Shown here one piece after another: positions 30,620 to 42,047 of a stretch of DNA of 64,000 nucleotides. Within the stretch, counting starts at the first letter, position 1. Each line of letters begins with the position of its first letter. The notes beneath the pieces were generated by a model. It was not told the origin of the DNA. It searched no databases and saw only the letters and a list, made by a program, of their open reading frames with translations. This DNA comes from Channallabes apus (lineage: Eukaryota; Chordata; Actinopteri; Siluriformes; Clariidae), in assembly GCA_030522415.1 (NCBI GenBank), contig CM060124.1, positions 23,794,454-23,858,453 on the forward strand. The letters run 5' to 3'. The translations under genes were made by a program, and so were the position numbers.

Positions 30620-30650
<31 letters not shown>

Positions 30651-30720
30651 ACCTCCCTTGAGCCCTCCGTGTGTCGGATTTCAGCGGTCACGGGGTGGAA
30701 AGACTTTGAAGCAGTTTATA
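29700..30720. repeat. Partly duplicated repeat region with CA and GATA/TG microsatellites
   Basis: TTCACTTTTCCGTTTACCTC with its downstream GCTGTATTTTGTTTGTTTAT occurs at 29,779-29,838 and 30,068-30,127. CGGATTTCAGCGGTCACGG occurs at about 30,000-30,020 and 30,672-30,692, each time downstream of a CA-rich run (29,868-29,922; 30,597-30,652) and a GAGCCCTC word. (GATA)n followed by (TG)n lies at 30,380-30,449. No gene. Confidence 0.65.
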
Positions 30721-31237
30721 TATGAATCTAAGCTTGAACTTATCAGCATTGTAAATATATAATACTTTTCAAATTACTTTGATATTACTTTGACACTGAA
30801 GTTTAGTTTAGCACACACAAAAAACATAAAAGTCATTTCTGGTAACGGAATGTGTAGTTTATTTACAGTAATTCATTAAAAAATGAATATACATTGTACA
30901 GTACACGGTAAACACGAGAAAGATTACAAAATGAAAAAACAAACAGTATCTACTTTATAAACAGCTTAGTATGTGCGTCGAGATGCTGAAATCCCTTGCA
31001 TGTTTTTGCTTCCAAGTGGAGAGATATTTGACCGATAGCCTAGAACAAAAGATCTATAGGTGTGATCACAACCCCCTCCGACCGACCGTGCCATCAATCA
31101 CTGACCACCTCAGAAGTTCCCTCCAATGTATGGCTGCAATACTTGTTTTGCAAGTATTTTTAACACCATTCAAAGGCTTACAAGTTCCATTCAACATATA
31201 ATGATGTCTGCAAATGTTAATATATTCCTAAAATGTA
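30721..31237. other. No gene seen
   Basis: AT-rich. 31,200-31,237 is the left half of a target repeat whose uninterrupted relative is at 30,490-30,560. Confidence 0.5.
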
Positions 31238-31239
31238 TA

Positions 31240-32876
31240 CAGTATCTCACAAAAGTGAGTACACTCCTCACATTTTTGTAAATATTTTATTATTTCTTTT
31301 CAAGGGACAACGTTAAAGATATGAAACTCTGATAGAATGTAAAGTATTCAGTGTACAGCTTGTATAATGGTGTAAAGTTGATGTTCCCTCAAAATAACTC
31401 AACACACAGCCATTAAAGTCTGAACTGCTGGCAACAAAAGTGAGTACACCCCTAAATGAAAATGTTCAAACTGTGCCCAGTGTCAGTATTTTGTGTGGCC
31501 ACCATTATTTTCCAGCACTGTCTTAACTCTCTTGGGCATGGAGTTCACTAGAGCTTCACAGGTTGTCATGGGAATCCTCTTCCACTCCTCCTTGATCACG
31601 TCACGAAGCTGGTGGATGTTAGGCACCTTGTGCTTCTCCACCTTCCGTTTGAGGATGCCCCACAGATGCTCAATAGGGTTTAGGTCTGGAGACATGCTTG
31701 GCCAGTCCAGCACCTTTACCCTCAGGTTCTTCTGCAAGACAGTGGTTGTCTTGGAAGTATGTTTGGGGTAATTATCATGTTGGAATACTGCTCTACGGCC
31801 CAGTTTCCGAAGGCAGGGGATCATGTTCTTCTTCAGTATGGCACAGTACATGTTGGCATTCATGGTTCCCTCAATGAACTGTAGTTCCACAGTGCCGGCA
31901 GCACTCATGCAGCCCCAAACCATGACACTCCCACCACCTTGCTTGACTGTAGGCAAGACACATCTGTCTTTGTACTCTTCACCTGGTCGCCGCCACACAC
32001 ACTTGACACCATCTGAACCAAATAAGTTTATCTTGGTCTCATCAGACCACAGGATGTGGTTCAAGTATGCCATGTCCTTAGTCTGCTTGTCTTCAGCAAA
32101 CTGTTTGCGGGCTTTCTTGTGCACCATCTTTAGAAGAGGCTTTCTTCTGGGACGCCATACAGACCAATTTGATGCAGTGTGCGGCATATGGTTTGAGCAC
32201 TGACAGGCTGGCTCCCCATCCCTTCAACCTCTGCAGCAATGCTGGCAGCACTCACACGTCTATTTTCAAAAGCCAACATCTGGACATGACGCTGAGCATG
32301 TGCACTCTTCTTCTTCTTTGGTCTACCATGGCAGGGCCTGTTCTGAGTGGAACCTGTCCTTTTAAACCGCTGTGTGGTCTTAGCCACCGTGTTGCAGGTC
32401 AGTTTCAGGGTGTTAGCAATCTTCTCATAGCCTAGGCCATCTTTGTGTAGAGCAATAATTCTTTCTTTCACATCCTCAGAGAATTCTTTGCCATGAGGTG
32501 CCGTGTTAAACGTCTAGTGACCAGTATGAGAGTGTGAGAGTGATAACACCAAATTTAACACACCTGATCCCCAAGGACACCTGAGACCTTGAAACACTAA
32601 CGAGTGACATGACAACGGGAAGGTAAAAGGGCTAATTGGGCACAATTTGGGCATTGTCATTTAGGGGTGTACTCACTTTTATTGCCAGCAGTTCAGACAT
32701 TAATGGCTGTGTGTTGAGTTATTTTGAGGGGACATCAACTTTACACCATTATACAAGCTGTACACTGATTACTTTACATTCTATCAGAGTTTCATATCTT
32801 TACCGTTGTCCCTTGAAAAGATATAATAAAATATTTACAAAAATGTGAGGGGTGTACTCACTTTTGTGAGCTACTG
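31240..32876 (-). mobile_element. Tc1-like transposon with about 230-bp inverted repeats
   Basis: The ends CAGTATCTCACAAAAGTGAG and CTCACTTTTGTGAGCTACTG are inverted. Pairing continues over 31,240-31,470 and 32,650-32,876, with inner copies of AAAAGTGAGTACACCCCTAA, the inverted-repeat/direct-repeat design of several fish Tc1 families. TA flanks both sides (31,238-31,239; 32,877-32,878). The related sequence at 30,490-30,560 shows the unoccupied site with a single TA. Confidence 0.9.
31483..32505 (-). pseudogene. Tc1 transposase with two frameshifts
   Basis: The C-terminal frame (31,483-32,187) has 'LWSDETKINLFG' (first Asp), 'QGGGSVMVWGCMS', 'FQHDNYPKHTS' (second Asp) and 'SPDLNPIEHLWGILK' (Glu, DD34E). 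The N-terminal frame (32,130-32,471) has a paired-like DNA-binding domain ('ERIIALHKDGLGYEKIANTL') and an AT-hook-like 'GRPKKKK'. They are in different frames, overlapping at about 32,130-32,187, so an indel lies there. A further shift near 32,490 separates the start region. Full-length family members are about 340 residues. Inactive. Confidence 0.85.
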
Positions 32877-32878
32877 TA

Positions 32879-33519
32879 TATTACAAGTTGATAAACTGAA
32901 CTGAAAAATCCGCTGAAAAAAGTGCACTGCAACTAACACGACAAACACCGTTTCCCATGCAGTGTTTTATTTGTGACGACTTGGCATAATGTTAACTTAA
33001 CATTAATGGCCACAATTAGCATATTGTTTAGCTGTACATTTACTAAATGAGCACTGTGCCTAGTCCGAATTGTATATTTTTGTATAATCAATATCCATTC
33101 TGTTCTAAGTGTCTTAATTAATTTTAAATACAATTTTGAACCTTTTTTTATTCCTTGTTTTTATTGTTGTGATTATTTTTTGATAGTTTTACTTTCTTTA
33201 TGTAAAGCAATTTGAATGACCATTGTGTATGAAATGTGCTACAGTATAAATAAACTTGCCTTGCAGTGTCCTAGATAAATGGACATAAGATAATTTTTCA
33301 GTGACTTAAACGCCAAGTAAGTACAAGTTCACATATTAAGGAAATTTGGCTTTAAGAATGGGTGCTTATGAAAATACTAATGTCACACTAGAGAGGTACA
33401 TTTCCTGAAGAAAATGTGAGTGGTGCTTGACGTGGCAAGTTGACACGAGGCTAGCTAATCAGCTTAACTCCATGATAGGGACATGGTAATCATGTTAAGT
33501 GCGCAAAGCAAAGTTTAAT
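32879..33519. other. No gene seen
   Basis: AT-rich spacer. The first 60 bp complete the target repeat interrupted by the Tc1 element. Confidence 0.4.
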
Positions 33520-35160
33520 CAATGTCAAGTCTATGAGCGGTTAATTGCCCCCTGCGGGGGAAATTAACCGCCCAGCCCCTAAGAGAGGTCACTGCACACC
33601 CCTCCCGGATAAGACGCACGATATGACACCACATTCATGGGCCTACGACATACGGTGTTGTTCTAGCAGTTAATTGCCCCCTGCAGGGGCAATTAACCAC
33701 CCGCCCTCAGTAGTATCATATAACTCCATGCCCAACTGAGGCGAACGGTTTGACACCTCATTCAAGGGTCTACGACAAACGGTGCTGGACTAGCAATTAA
33801 TTGCCCCCTGCGGGGGCAATTAACAGCCCAGCCCCTCAGAGAGGTCACTGCACACCCCTGCCGGATAAGACGCACGATATGACACCTCATTCATGGGCCT
33901 ACGACATACGGTGTTGTTCTAGCAGTTAATTGCCCCCTGCAGGGGCAATTAACCGCCCGCCCTCAGTAGTATCATATAACTCCATGCCCGACTGAGGCGA
34001 ACGGTTTGACACCTCATTCAAGGGTCTACGACAAACGGTGCTGGACTAGCAATTAATTGCCCCCTGCGGGGGCAATTAACAGCCCAGCCCCTCAGAGAGG
34101 TCACTGCACACCCCTGCCGGATAAGACGCACGATATGACACCTCATTCATGGGCCTACGACATACGGTGTTGTTCTAGCAGTTAATTGCCCCCTGCGGGG
34201 GCAATTAACCGCCCACCCTCAGTAGTATCATATAACCCCATGCCCGAATGAGGTGAACTGTTGGTCACCTCATTCAAGGGTCTACGACAAACTCAGGCAA
34301 AGCTGATCTCAATGTTAAGACTATGAGTGGTTAATTGCCCCCTGCGGGGGCAATTAACCACCCCAGCCCTGAGAAAAGACATGGCACCCCATTCCCGAAC
34401 AAGCTGCATGGTTTGACACCTCATTTATGGGCCTACAAAAAATACAATCAAAGCTGGTCTCATTGCTAAGTCTATGAGCGGTCAATTGCCCCCTGCGGGG
34501 GCAATTAACCGCCCAGCCCGGAGCAAAGTCATAGTACCCCACCCCCGGGTAAGGCGCACGATATGACACCTCATTCATGGGTGTATGACAAACGGTGCGG
34601 GAATAGCGGTTAAAATGTTAAGTCTATGAGAGTTTAATTGCCCCCTGCGGGGGCAATTAACCGCGCAGCCCTGAGCGATGTCATAGCACCCCACCCCCGG
34701 ACAAGCCGTACGATTTGACACCTCATTCACGGGTCCATGACAAACGGTGCGGGACTAGCCATTAAAATGTTAAGTCTATGGGCGATTAATTGCCCCCTGC
34801 GGGGGCAATTAACCGCCCAGCCCCTCAGGAATGGCATAGCACCCCATCCCCGAACCAGCCGAACGGTTTGACACCTCATTCATGTGTCTGCGACAAACTA
34901 ATTATTCGATAAAATCCCCATTATAAGTCAATGGGGCAATTTTAGGGACCTCTATTGCCCCGGGGGTAGAACTTATACCCTTGTGCGGGGTATCCTCTGA
35001 CACAGGTGGCAAACCTCCTCAAATGGGGCGAATTTCACGTTTCTACAAAATTCCCTCTCTGCGCCACAAGCCGTCAAAATTTGGCCTCCATGTTATCCTA
35101 TGGGACTTTTTTGGGTGCTTAATTGCCCCCTGCGGGGGCAATTAAGCACCCACCCCTTAG
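33520..35160. repeat. Satellite array built on a 27-bp palindrome
   Basis: Eleven copies of TTAATTGCCCCCTGC followed by its complement start at about 33,541, 33,670, 33,797, 33,926, 34,053, 34,182, 34,331, 34,484, 34,634, 34,786 and 35,119. The first six alternate 129 and 127 bp apart with two spacer types (one with CTCAGTAGTATCATATAAC, one with CTCAGAGAGGTCACTGCAC), a two-unit higher-order repeat of about 256 bp. Later copies are more diverged and spaced about 150 bp apart, and the last stands about 330 bp away. Each palindrome would form a near-perfect hairpin. Confidence 0.9.
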
Positions 35161-35604
35161 AAAAGTCATAGCACCCCATTCCCGAATAGGCCGCACGATA
35201 TGAGACCCCATTCATGGTTCTACGACAAACGGTGCGGGACTAGTTACGCGCCAAACTTTCATACGGAAGAATAAGAAAAAAAAAAAAAAAAAAAAAAATA
35301 AGTATGCAAGATAACAGTAGTGATGCTTTTCAAGCACCACTAAATATCAATCACAGGCAAAGGAGACAGAAATTATTGAGGGACAGGTAGACCAGGGTCA
35401 ATCAGATGTACAGTGTTGGGTAAGTGTGGTGCTTTTATTGAAGGGATAATGACAGATTTTTTTAAATTTTTGGGGGGTGAACAATTTCTTTAATGTTTTT
35501 TGAGTTGTGGCTGTTTAGTAGAAAGTAATAGGCTCACCAATTTACAGTATGATCTTTCAATTTAGCAAGTGTAATGTAAACAAGTTATTATGAGTATGGA
35601 AAAC

Positions 35605-35762
35605 ATCTTTTCCTGCATTTTTTTCTGCTTCAGGAGTCAGTCTGTTCTGAGACAGTGAGAGTAGAGGAAGGGGCAGATTCAGGACCAGGGAGGGAGCCGG
35701 AGACAGCAGAACAAAGAGATGATATTGCCAGCACCAGCACAGGCAGCACAGTTTTTAGTTTA
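35605..35762 (+). repeat. Repeat, inverted copy of 1-160
   Basis: A pyrimidine-rich run ending CTTCAG precedes an open segment translating to an acidic, Ser/Gly-rich stretch that includes 'EEGADSGPGREPETAEQR'. This looks like a splice acceptor and N-terminal exon of some transposon protein. No domain is recognisable. The identical arrangement in reverse is at 1-160. Confidence 0.55.
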
Positions 35763-36189
35763 GATCTCATGTTTACATTTTATTGTATGTTGATGGCTTG
35801 ACTGTAAACAACATAAACAATGCAATAAATAGTTTTGAAAAAAAATCTGCTTTGTCATTGAACCTGAGAAAAACTTTGAAAATAACCATAATGGTGCAGT
35901 CTCCGTGCTACAATAATAATGATAGAAGCAAAGTTTTTCACTGTGGGGACATATCTTTATAAGTACAATTTGACTGTATTATATGTGTCCCCTTCAAAAA
36001 TTGTTCATGAGAAATTTTATATTTATTGTCCCCCCTACTGTTAAATGAAATTTACGCCCATACTTGAGGCATCCTGGAGGCAAGGGGCGGGTGCTCAAGC
36101 ACCCGCCACCCTCCCCCCTCTGCACGTGCCTGTATGTGTGTGTGTGTGTGTGTGTCTTTACAGTAAAATGTGAAAGCGCGCTCAGTTAC
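35763..36189. other. No gene seen; short hairpin and TG microsatellite
   Basis: GCGGGTGCTCAAGCACCCGC near 36,085 is a compact hairpin. (TG)n lies at about 36,134-36,156. No frames. Confidence 0.4.
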
Positions 36190-36689
36190 AGCTCAGTCCC
36201 TCTTCTCACCTTTGATAGGTGAGAAGTTATCAAACCGGTTTCGGATGGGGGAATTGGCACAATTCAGGGGTTTAAAACTATTTAACAAGACCGAGACGTC
36301 TCTGCCTAAAATGTATTTCTCCAGCAAAGCATAGAATAAATAGAAATAAAATGCTTAATATTAATAATATTGATCTTAGCTGGATGGTCTAATTCTCAAA
36401 ACCGTTTAAGAAAGACTTAACACACTATAACTAGAATATTTACAGAATATTGTCTTATGAATAATAAAAAACAACTCATAACTCAAAAAGATCATATGTT
36501 TTTATATTTTTTTAGATCATAGACATGAATTAACTATATATATATACTGGACACAAACAGCAAAAAACATGATGAAAAGCAATAAAGTGCTTAGGGCTTT
36601 TCATATTTTTTGCTGTTTGTGTCCAGCATTGAATAATTATTTCATCCATTATTTGACCACGGCTGGGAATAGGAGCTGGAATGTGATTG

Positions 36690-36738
<49 letters not shown>

Positions 36739-36870
36739 GTGTTTTGCTGGCGAAAAACATTTTAGGCAGAGACGTCTACTCGGCCTTGTTAATTGTTTTT
36801 AAAAACCCCAAATTGTACGAATTCCCCCATCAGCGAAATCATGAATGAAAGGTGAGAAGAGGCATTATAA
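36190..36870. mobile_element. Inverted-repeat element (MITE-like) with a second palindromic element inside
   Basis: 36,210-36,335 and 36,733-36,865 are inverted (GACGTCTCTGCCTAAAATGT against ACATTTTAGGCAGAGACGTC; CACCTTTGATAGGTGAGAAG against its relative). The interior holds the palindromic element 36,535-36,650 of the family seen at 6,645-6,765, plus an (AT)n(AG)n run at 36,694-36,739. No transposase. Confidence 0.65.
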
Positions 36871-38596
36871 TACAGTGGGGGTTCTGTGGGTCTCCAAACT
36901 CAGAAGGCTACGTGTCAGCCGATAACTGCTCCTTTGATCTTCTGGTTACAGCGGGGCGCCGACTGCTGATGAGTAGCCTGTACAAGCCAAGCTCTTCCCC
37001 AAAAAATAATGTGAATGTCTGCAACAATCACTAACCATTAAAATGTTTTTTTTGTAATTAAACACGAATATATAAATTGTATTTTCTTTACACATAATCA
37101 AAGAAACAATCAAAGAAATCAAGTAAGTTACATAATTATATTTAATGCACAAATTAGATTTATTTAAAATAGCCAAGTAAAGGTAATTAATTCCCAGATA
37201 GCAGACACACTTCACAGAGATAATGCTCCCTAATGCATGTTACAATGACCAAATATGATAAATAAATAAACCACACTCTCAGCTAATAATAAAACAGATA
37301 AATAAAAGATCTATATTGATCTATAAAGATCTATATAGATCTGTATTTAATAAAAAATACATTTAATAACAAGCAAACATTTGATTAATTCATAGAAAAA
37401 CGAGAAAACAGTAACTTACAAATGAGGTCTCAATTTGAAAAGATGTACAAAACATAAAACACCACAAATAAGTATTAATCATAGAAACAAAATTAAACAC
37501 TAACAGAAACGTTTTGTACGTTATGATTTTTAAATATGACCGTTAGATACGTTGGTCAGGAAACTCCTGAAGTCAGATGCAGACACACTTTCAGTCACAA
37601 ACTGCTGTGAAAAAAATAGAGATAGATATTCAATTAAAATTCATGATACTTAATTTAGCAAATGAACAATATTTATACTTTGTTCCTCTCGCTTCACAAC
37701 TCATGAGAACAGACCGAAACCAGAACCGAACCGGAGATTAAGGAAAAAGTGAGAAGCAAGAATCATGTGTGTAAAGATTAAGCATGCAGGGTCACAGGAT
37801 GACTCGACTTCTTTTTCTTGTCTGCAATGCGATTTAGACAAATTAGAGCTGCTGTCAATACTGTATGACCATATGTACAGGTTCTTTACAGTTGAAATTT
37901 AACTTGTAACTTATTAATAAAATTCGGATTCAGAAAAAAAAACGTTTATTGGTAGTGCTCTTTTACCATTTAATGCTTTAACACACACGACTTAGTTTGT
38001 TCAGAAATGGCATCTCACTGGCGAGGCTTTGTCTGAACACCCCGTTTTCACTCGGGGTGGGGGTAAGAAATACACATCTCGGTGTATTAATCCGCGCGCT
38101 CGGTTCGTTATTATTTTATTTATTTATTTATTTACCACAGGACCCCTGGGGGGCTCCGTAGGTTCAGGTTTTTACACGAAAACGGTGTTTTGTGAACCTC
38201 CACACTATTAAAAACTGAAATATTGCTAATTGTACGTCCTGAGATTACGATGAACATTAATTGGGAGTCATGAAAGCGAGAATCACATCCAAAACAGGAA
38301 GCTAAACATACCTCGAACACGACAAACTCCAGCTGCAGCCACGCCGTGTTGTACCTCCGTGATGATCCACAACCGACTGATACACAGCGCGGGCACAGCG
38401 TCTCCAAACACGCATGCGCAGTTTAATTTGGACACATTTTCGGGCTTCAGTAGACACACAATACTTCAGACTGAAACACGACTGCCCCCTACAGGTAATG
38501 AAGGGCATGTTCACAGCTTGCCGCACGCAGCCGCGCAAAGCCGCGGCAAGTCACGGGATCCCTCTTCTCGAAACGCGCTTTTTTAAAGGCGACATC
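36871..38596. other. No gene seen; AT-rich DNA then a GC-richer repeat piece
   Basis: 36,871-38,130 is AT-rich with no supported frame. 38,300-38,596 is richer in CpG; its right part (TTTAAAGGCGACATCTG) recurs in reverse at 28,605-28,625. I see no gene. Confidence 0.45.
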
Positions 38597-38959
38597 TGTA
38601 ACCTGATGACGACCAAAAAGACGTAGCTTTAGCAGTTAGCCCTGTAGCGTGAATGGTAAACCCATATGCGGATGAAACACGAGCGGGCAGGATAATCACG
38701 CGATTTGATCTAAGAACACTCACAATAAATGAGCAAAGGAAAGACACAATCTAACCCTCGTTCTATAAACATACACTCAGTCTGGAAGCAAAGCCAAGAA
38801 AGTGAGTACTCACATACACGGGAACGATTCCGAAATGACATGGGCAAAACTCAATGACAGAGCGGTGTGCGGCGCCATCTTGTATCCTTTTATGCTTTCA
38901 GGTTCGCGACCATCTTACTTCCGGGTCTTAGTGCCAGCCACGGCTGAGTGTGCATGACA
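38597..38959 (-). repeat. Gypsy copy 1, 3' LTR
   Basis: Ends TGCATGACA on the plus strand. On the minus strand it reads TGTCATGCACACTCAGCC at its start, and has CATAAAAGG and ACAAGATGGCGCCGC downstream. It abuts the polypurine tract GGGGGGTACTG-type sequence at 38,960. Confidence 0.85.
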
Positions 38960-39024
38960 GTACCCCCCTGTCCAGGACCGACTCCGGACGGTCCGGGGTG
39001 GAGGATACCCAGTGACGGTAGTCC

Positions 39025-42000
39025 CTAATGAGCCCGGGGTCGAGGACGAAGCGAGCTGGAACACAAGACCGCCCCTCGAGGATCGAGGATCCGTCGCATG
39101 GTGTAAGCAGGACCACCGTCAATGATACGGGGGGGAGGAGCAGGGGGGGTGGGTGAAACCATGGGTGAGGTGATGAATGTTTTCAGTTGGGAAGTGTGGA
39201 AGACAGGGTGGATCCGGAGCGCCGCAGGCAGCTGGAGCCGGTAGGTGACAGGATTGATCCTGAGGGTGATGCGATATGGGCCAATGAACCTGGGTGATAG
39301 CTTTCGTGACTCTGTGTGCAGGTGGAGGTTCTTGGTGGAAAGCCACACCTTGTCACCTACGTGGTACAACTGTCCCGGGGGTGCCGGCGGCGGTGTTGAG
39401 TTACGTTGCTTGTGTTGGTGCGCCGTATGGCGAGGTTGGCTTGGTGCCATAGCCGCCGGCACTGGCGAACCAACTGTTGGGCCGATGGTACATCAACCTC
39501 CGGTTCTTGGTGGGCAAATATCGGAGGTTGGAAACCATAGCACACCTCAAATGGGCTTAGGTTGGTGGCTGAGGACACATGGAGATTGTGGGACAACTCA
39601 GCCCACTTGAGGTAGCGGGCCCAGGAGCATTGACGATCCGACACGAAGCATTTCAGGTAACGCTCCAGCTGTTGGTTGGTTCGCTCCGTCTGACCATTCG
39701 TCTGGGGATGGTAACCGGAGGACAGACTGCAGGACGAATTGATCAGACGGCAGAAAGCCCTCCAGAACCGGGCGGTGAACTGGGGACCTCTGTCCGAGAC
39801 GATGTCCTTGGGGAACCCATGCAATCGGACTACGTGCTCCAATATCAGCTCGGCTGTGTTTTTAGCTGACGGGAGTCCGGCGAGGGCCACCAGGTGAACT
39901 GCCTTGGAGAAGCGGTCCACGATGGTGAGGATGACGTCCTTTCCTTCCGACGCCGGCAGGCCCGTGATGAAGTCGACGGCAATGTGCGACCAGGGCCGAC
40001 GGGGAACTGGGAGTGGTTGGACCTCCCCCGGCGTTGGTTGGTTAGAGTGCTTCGCCCTAGCGCATACTGGGCATGCCCGGACGAACTCGGTGACCTCCCT
40101 CTTCATCGATGGCCACCAGAAGGCCCGTCCCACAAAGGGGAGGGTTCTTCGGGTTCCCTGGTGTCCCGCGATGGGCGAAGAGTGGCCCCACTGGAAGACT
40201 TCGGGCCTGAGTAGAGTGGGAACATAGAGCCGTCTGGGCGGCATGCCTGCCGGTGCGGGTTCGTTGGTCAGTGCCTGGCGGACCCTCGTCTCCATGTCCC
40301 AGTGCAAGGGTGCGATGATCCGGGTGGGTGGAAGGACAGGCACGGGCTCCGCCCGGGGCACCTCTCGCTCGTACTGACGGGAGAGGGCGTCGGGCTTGGT
40401 GTTCTTTGACCCCAGGCGGTACGAAAGATAGAAATCATACTGTTCGAAGAACAGGGCCCACCGGGCCTGTCGTGCGTTTAGCTGTTTCAGGTTACAGATC
40501 GTGAGTAGGTTCTGGTGGTCCGTCCAGACGATGAACGGCTCACTGGCGCCCTGGAGCCAGTGACGCCATTCCTCCAAAGCCCACTTTATGCCCAACAGTT
40601 CACGCTCCCCTACTCCGTATCACTGCTGAGTGGGGTTAAACTTTTTGGAGTAGAAGCCACATGGGTGTAGTTTCTGGTCTGGACCTCGTTGAGAGAGAAC
40701 AGCGCCGGCGCCCACCTCCGACGCATCCACCTCCACAACGAACGGTTGGCTGGCATCCGGATGGAGAAGAATAGGTGCAGTGGTGAACATGTGGCAGAGT
40801 CTGTGGAAAGCTGAGATGGCGGTAGGGTTGAGTTGGAAGGAATGGGTGGAGAGCCTGGTAAGTGCATTGAGCGGTGCTGCAACTGTACTGTAGCCCCGGA
40901 TAAAGTGACGATAAAAATTTGCAAACCCGAGAAAGCTTTGGAGCTCTTTTAGTGTCTTGGGTAGGGGCCAGTGACGTACAACCTCCAGCTTCTGCGGGTC
41001 CATGGCCACACACTGGGGCGAGATGATAAAACCCAGGAACGTGGTGGAGTGCTCGTGAAAAGCACACTTTTCCAGCTTACAGTACAGCTGGTGGGCGAGC
41101 AATCTCTTTAGAACCGCTCTAACATGCCGGGTGTGTTCTTCAGTGGTACGGGAGTAAATTAATATATCGTCCAGATAAACGAACACCCATCGGCCTAGCA
41201 TGTCCCTGAGGACATCGTTGATGAATCGTTGGAAGGCCGAGGGTGCGTTGCAGAGTCCAAAAGGGATAACCAGGCTCTCGTAGTGTCTAGTGGGGGTGAT
41301 GAAGGCCGTCTTCCACTCATCACCCTCCCTGATGCGCACCAAGTTGTAGGCGCTCCGGAGGTCCAACTTAGTGAACACGATGGCACCAGAGAGGGCGTCC
41401 AGGGCTGAGTTGGTAAGAGGCAGCGGATGACGGTTCCTGATCGTGATCTTATTTAGCCCCCGATAGTTGACACACGGACGAAGTTCGCCCCTTTCTTCTT
41501 CACGAAGCCAAAGGCATAGGTCGGTGCAGGTCGGCCCCCACTGAAGGATCCGATTTTGAGACCACGAAATGAGCGGGTCGTGCTGCAGAAGCCATGGGTA
41601 GCCGAGGATGATGGGTGGAGAAGAGATGGATGTCAGGTGAAATTGAATGGGTTCTTGGTGCTGACCGATGGCAAGAGTGTTGGGTTGGGTCTGCTGGGTG
41701 ATGGGACTAGACAAAAGGGGCCGCCCGTTGACAGAGGTGATTTTCATCGGCTGGGATAACGCCTCAATCTTTACCCCCAACCCTTTGGCATATGTGGAGT
41801 TAATGAAGTTACCCGCGGCACCGGAGTCGATGAACGCGGTACTTCGGACCCATTTGTGGCCAAGGTGGAGGGTTACCTGAACCGTGAGTCTGGAGGTCAT
41901 GGTTTCGGTGGTGGTGGAGAGATGGATGGTGCCCGGTGAGTCTCTCCTCTCATTCACCGGGGTTGGGCGTTTCCCGGACGGAAGGGACAGGTGGCTCGGT

Positions 42001-42047
42001 GGTGCGCTGCTGAACCATAGTAGGCACACAGTCCCTCGCGGTAACAC
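39025..42047 (-). pseudogene. pol: Gypsy copy 1 pol (protease to chromodomain), broken
   Basis: Frames 42,047-40,620, 40,595-39,357 and 39,462-39,025 together follow the pol of copy 2. Protease has '[11 protein letters not shown]'. RT has '[19 protein letters not shown]' and '[11 protein letters not shown]'. RNase H has '[17 protein letters not shown]'. Integrase has the zinc domain ('CPVCARAK') and DDE core ('AVDFITGLP', '[13 protein letters not shown]', '[12 protein letters not shown]'). About 100 residues ahead of the RT core are missing without frame loss. A TGA at 40,618-40,620 replaces an expected Arg codon. The C-terminal chromodomain is shortened and frame-shifted. Confidence 0.88.

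Noticed and set aside
29718..30691. Several minus-strand frames of 60-76 codons
   Set aside because: They translate CA/GT microsatellites into Cys/Val runs.
33520..35160. CRISPR-like array (regular repeats and spacers)
   Set aside because: The spacers repeat among units and the DNA is vertebrate; it is a satellite.
1..35762. Large inverted duplication joining 1-160/1,145-1,510 to 29,250-29,450/35,605-35,762
   Set aside because: The two pairs are in mirrored order, but the sequences between them do not match; separate dispersed repeats explain it.
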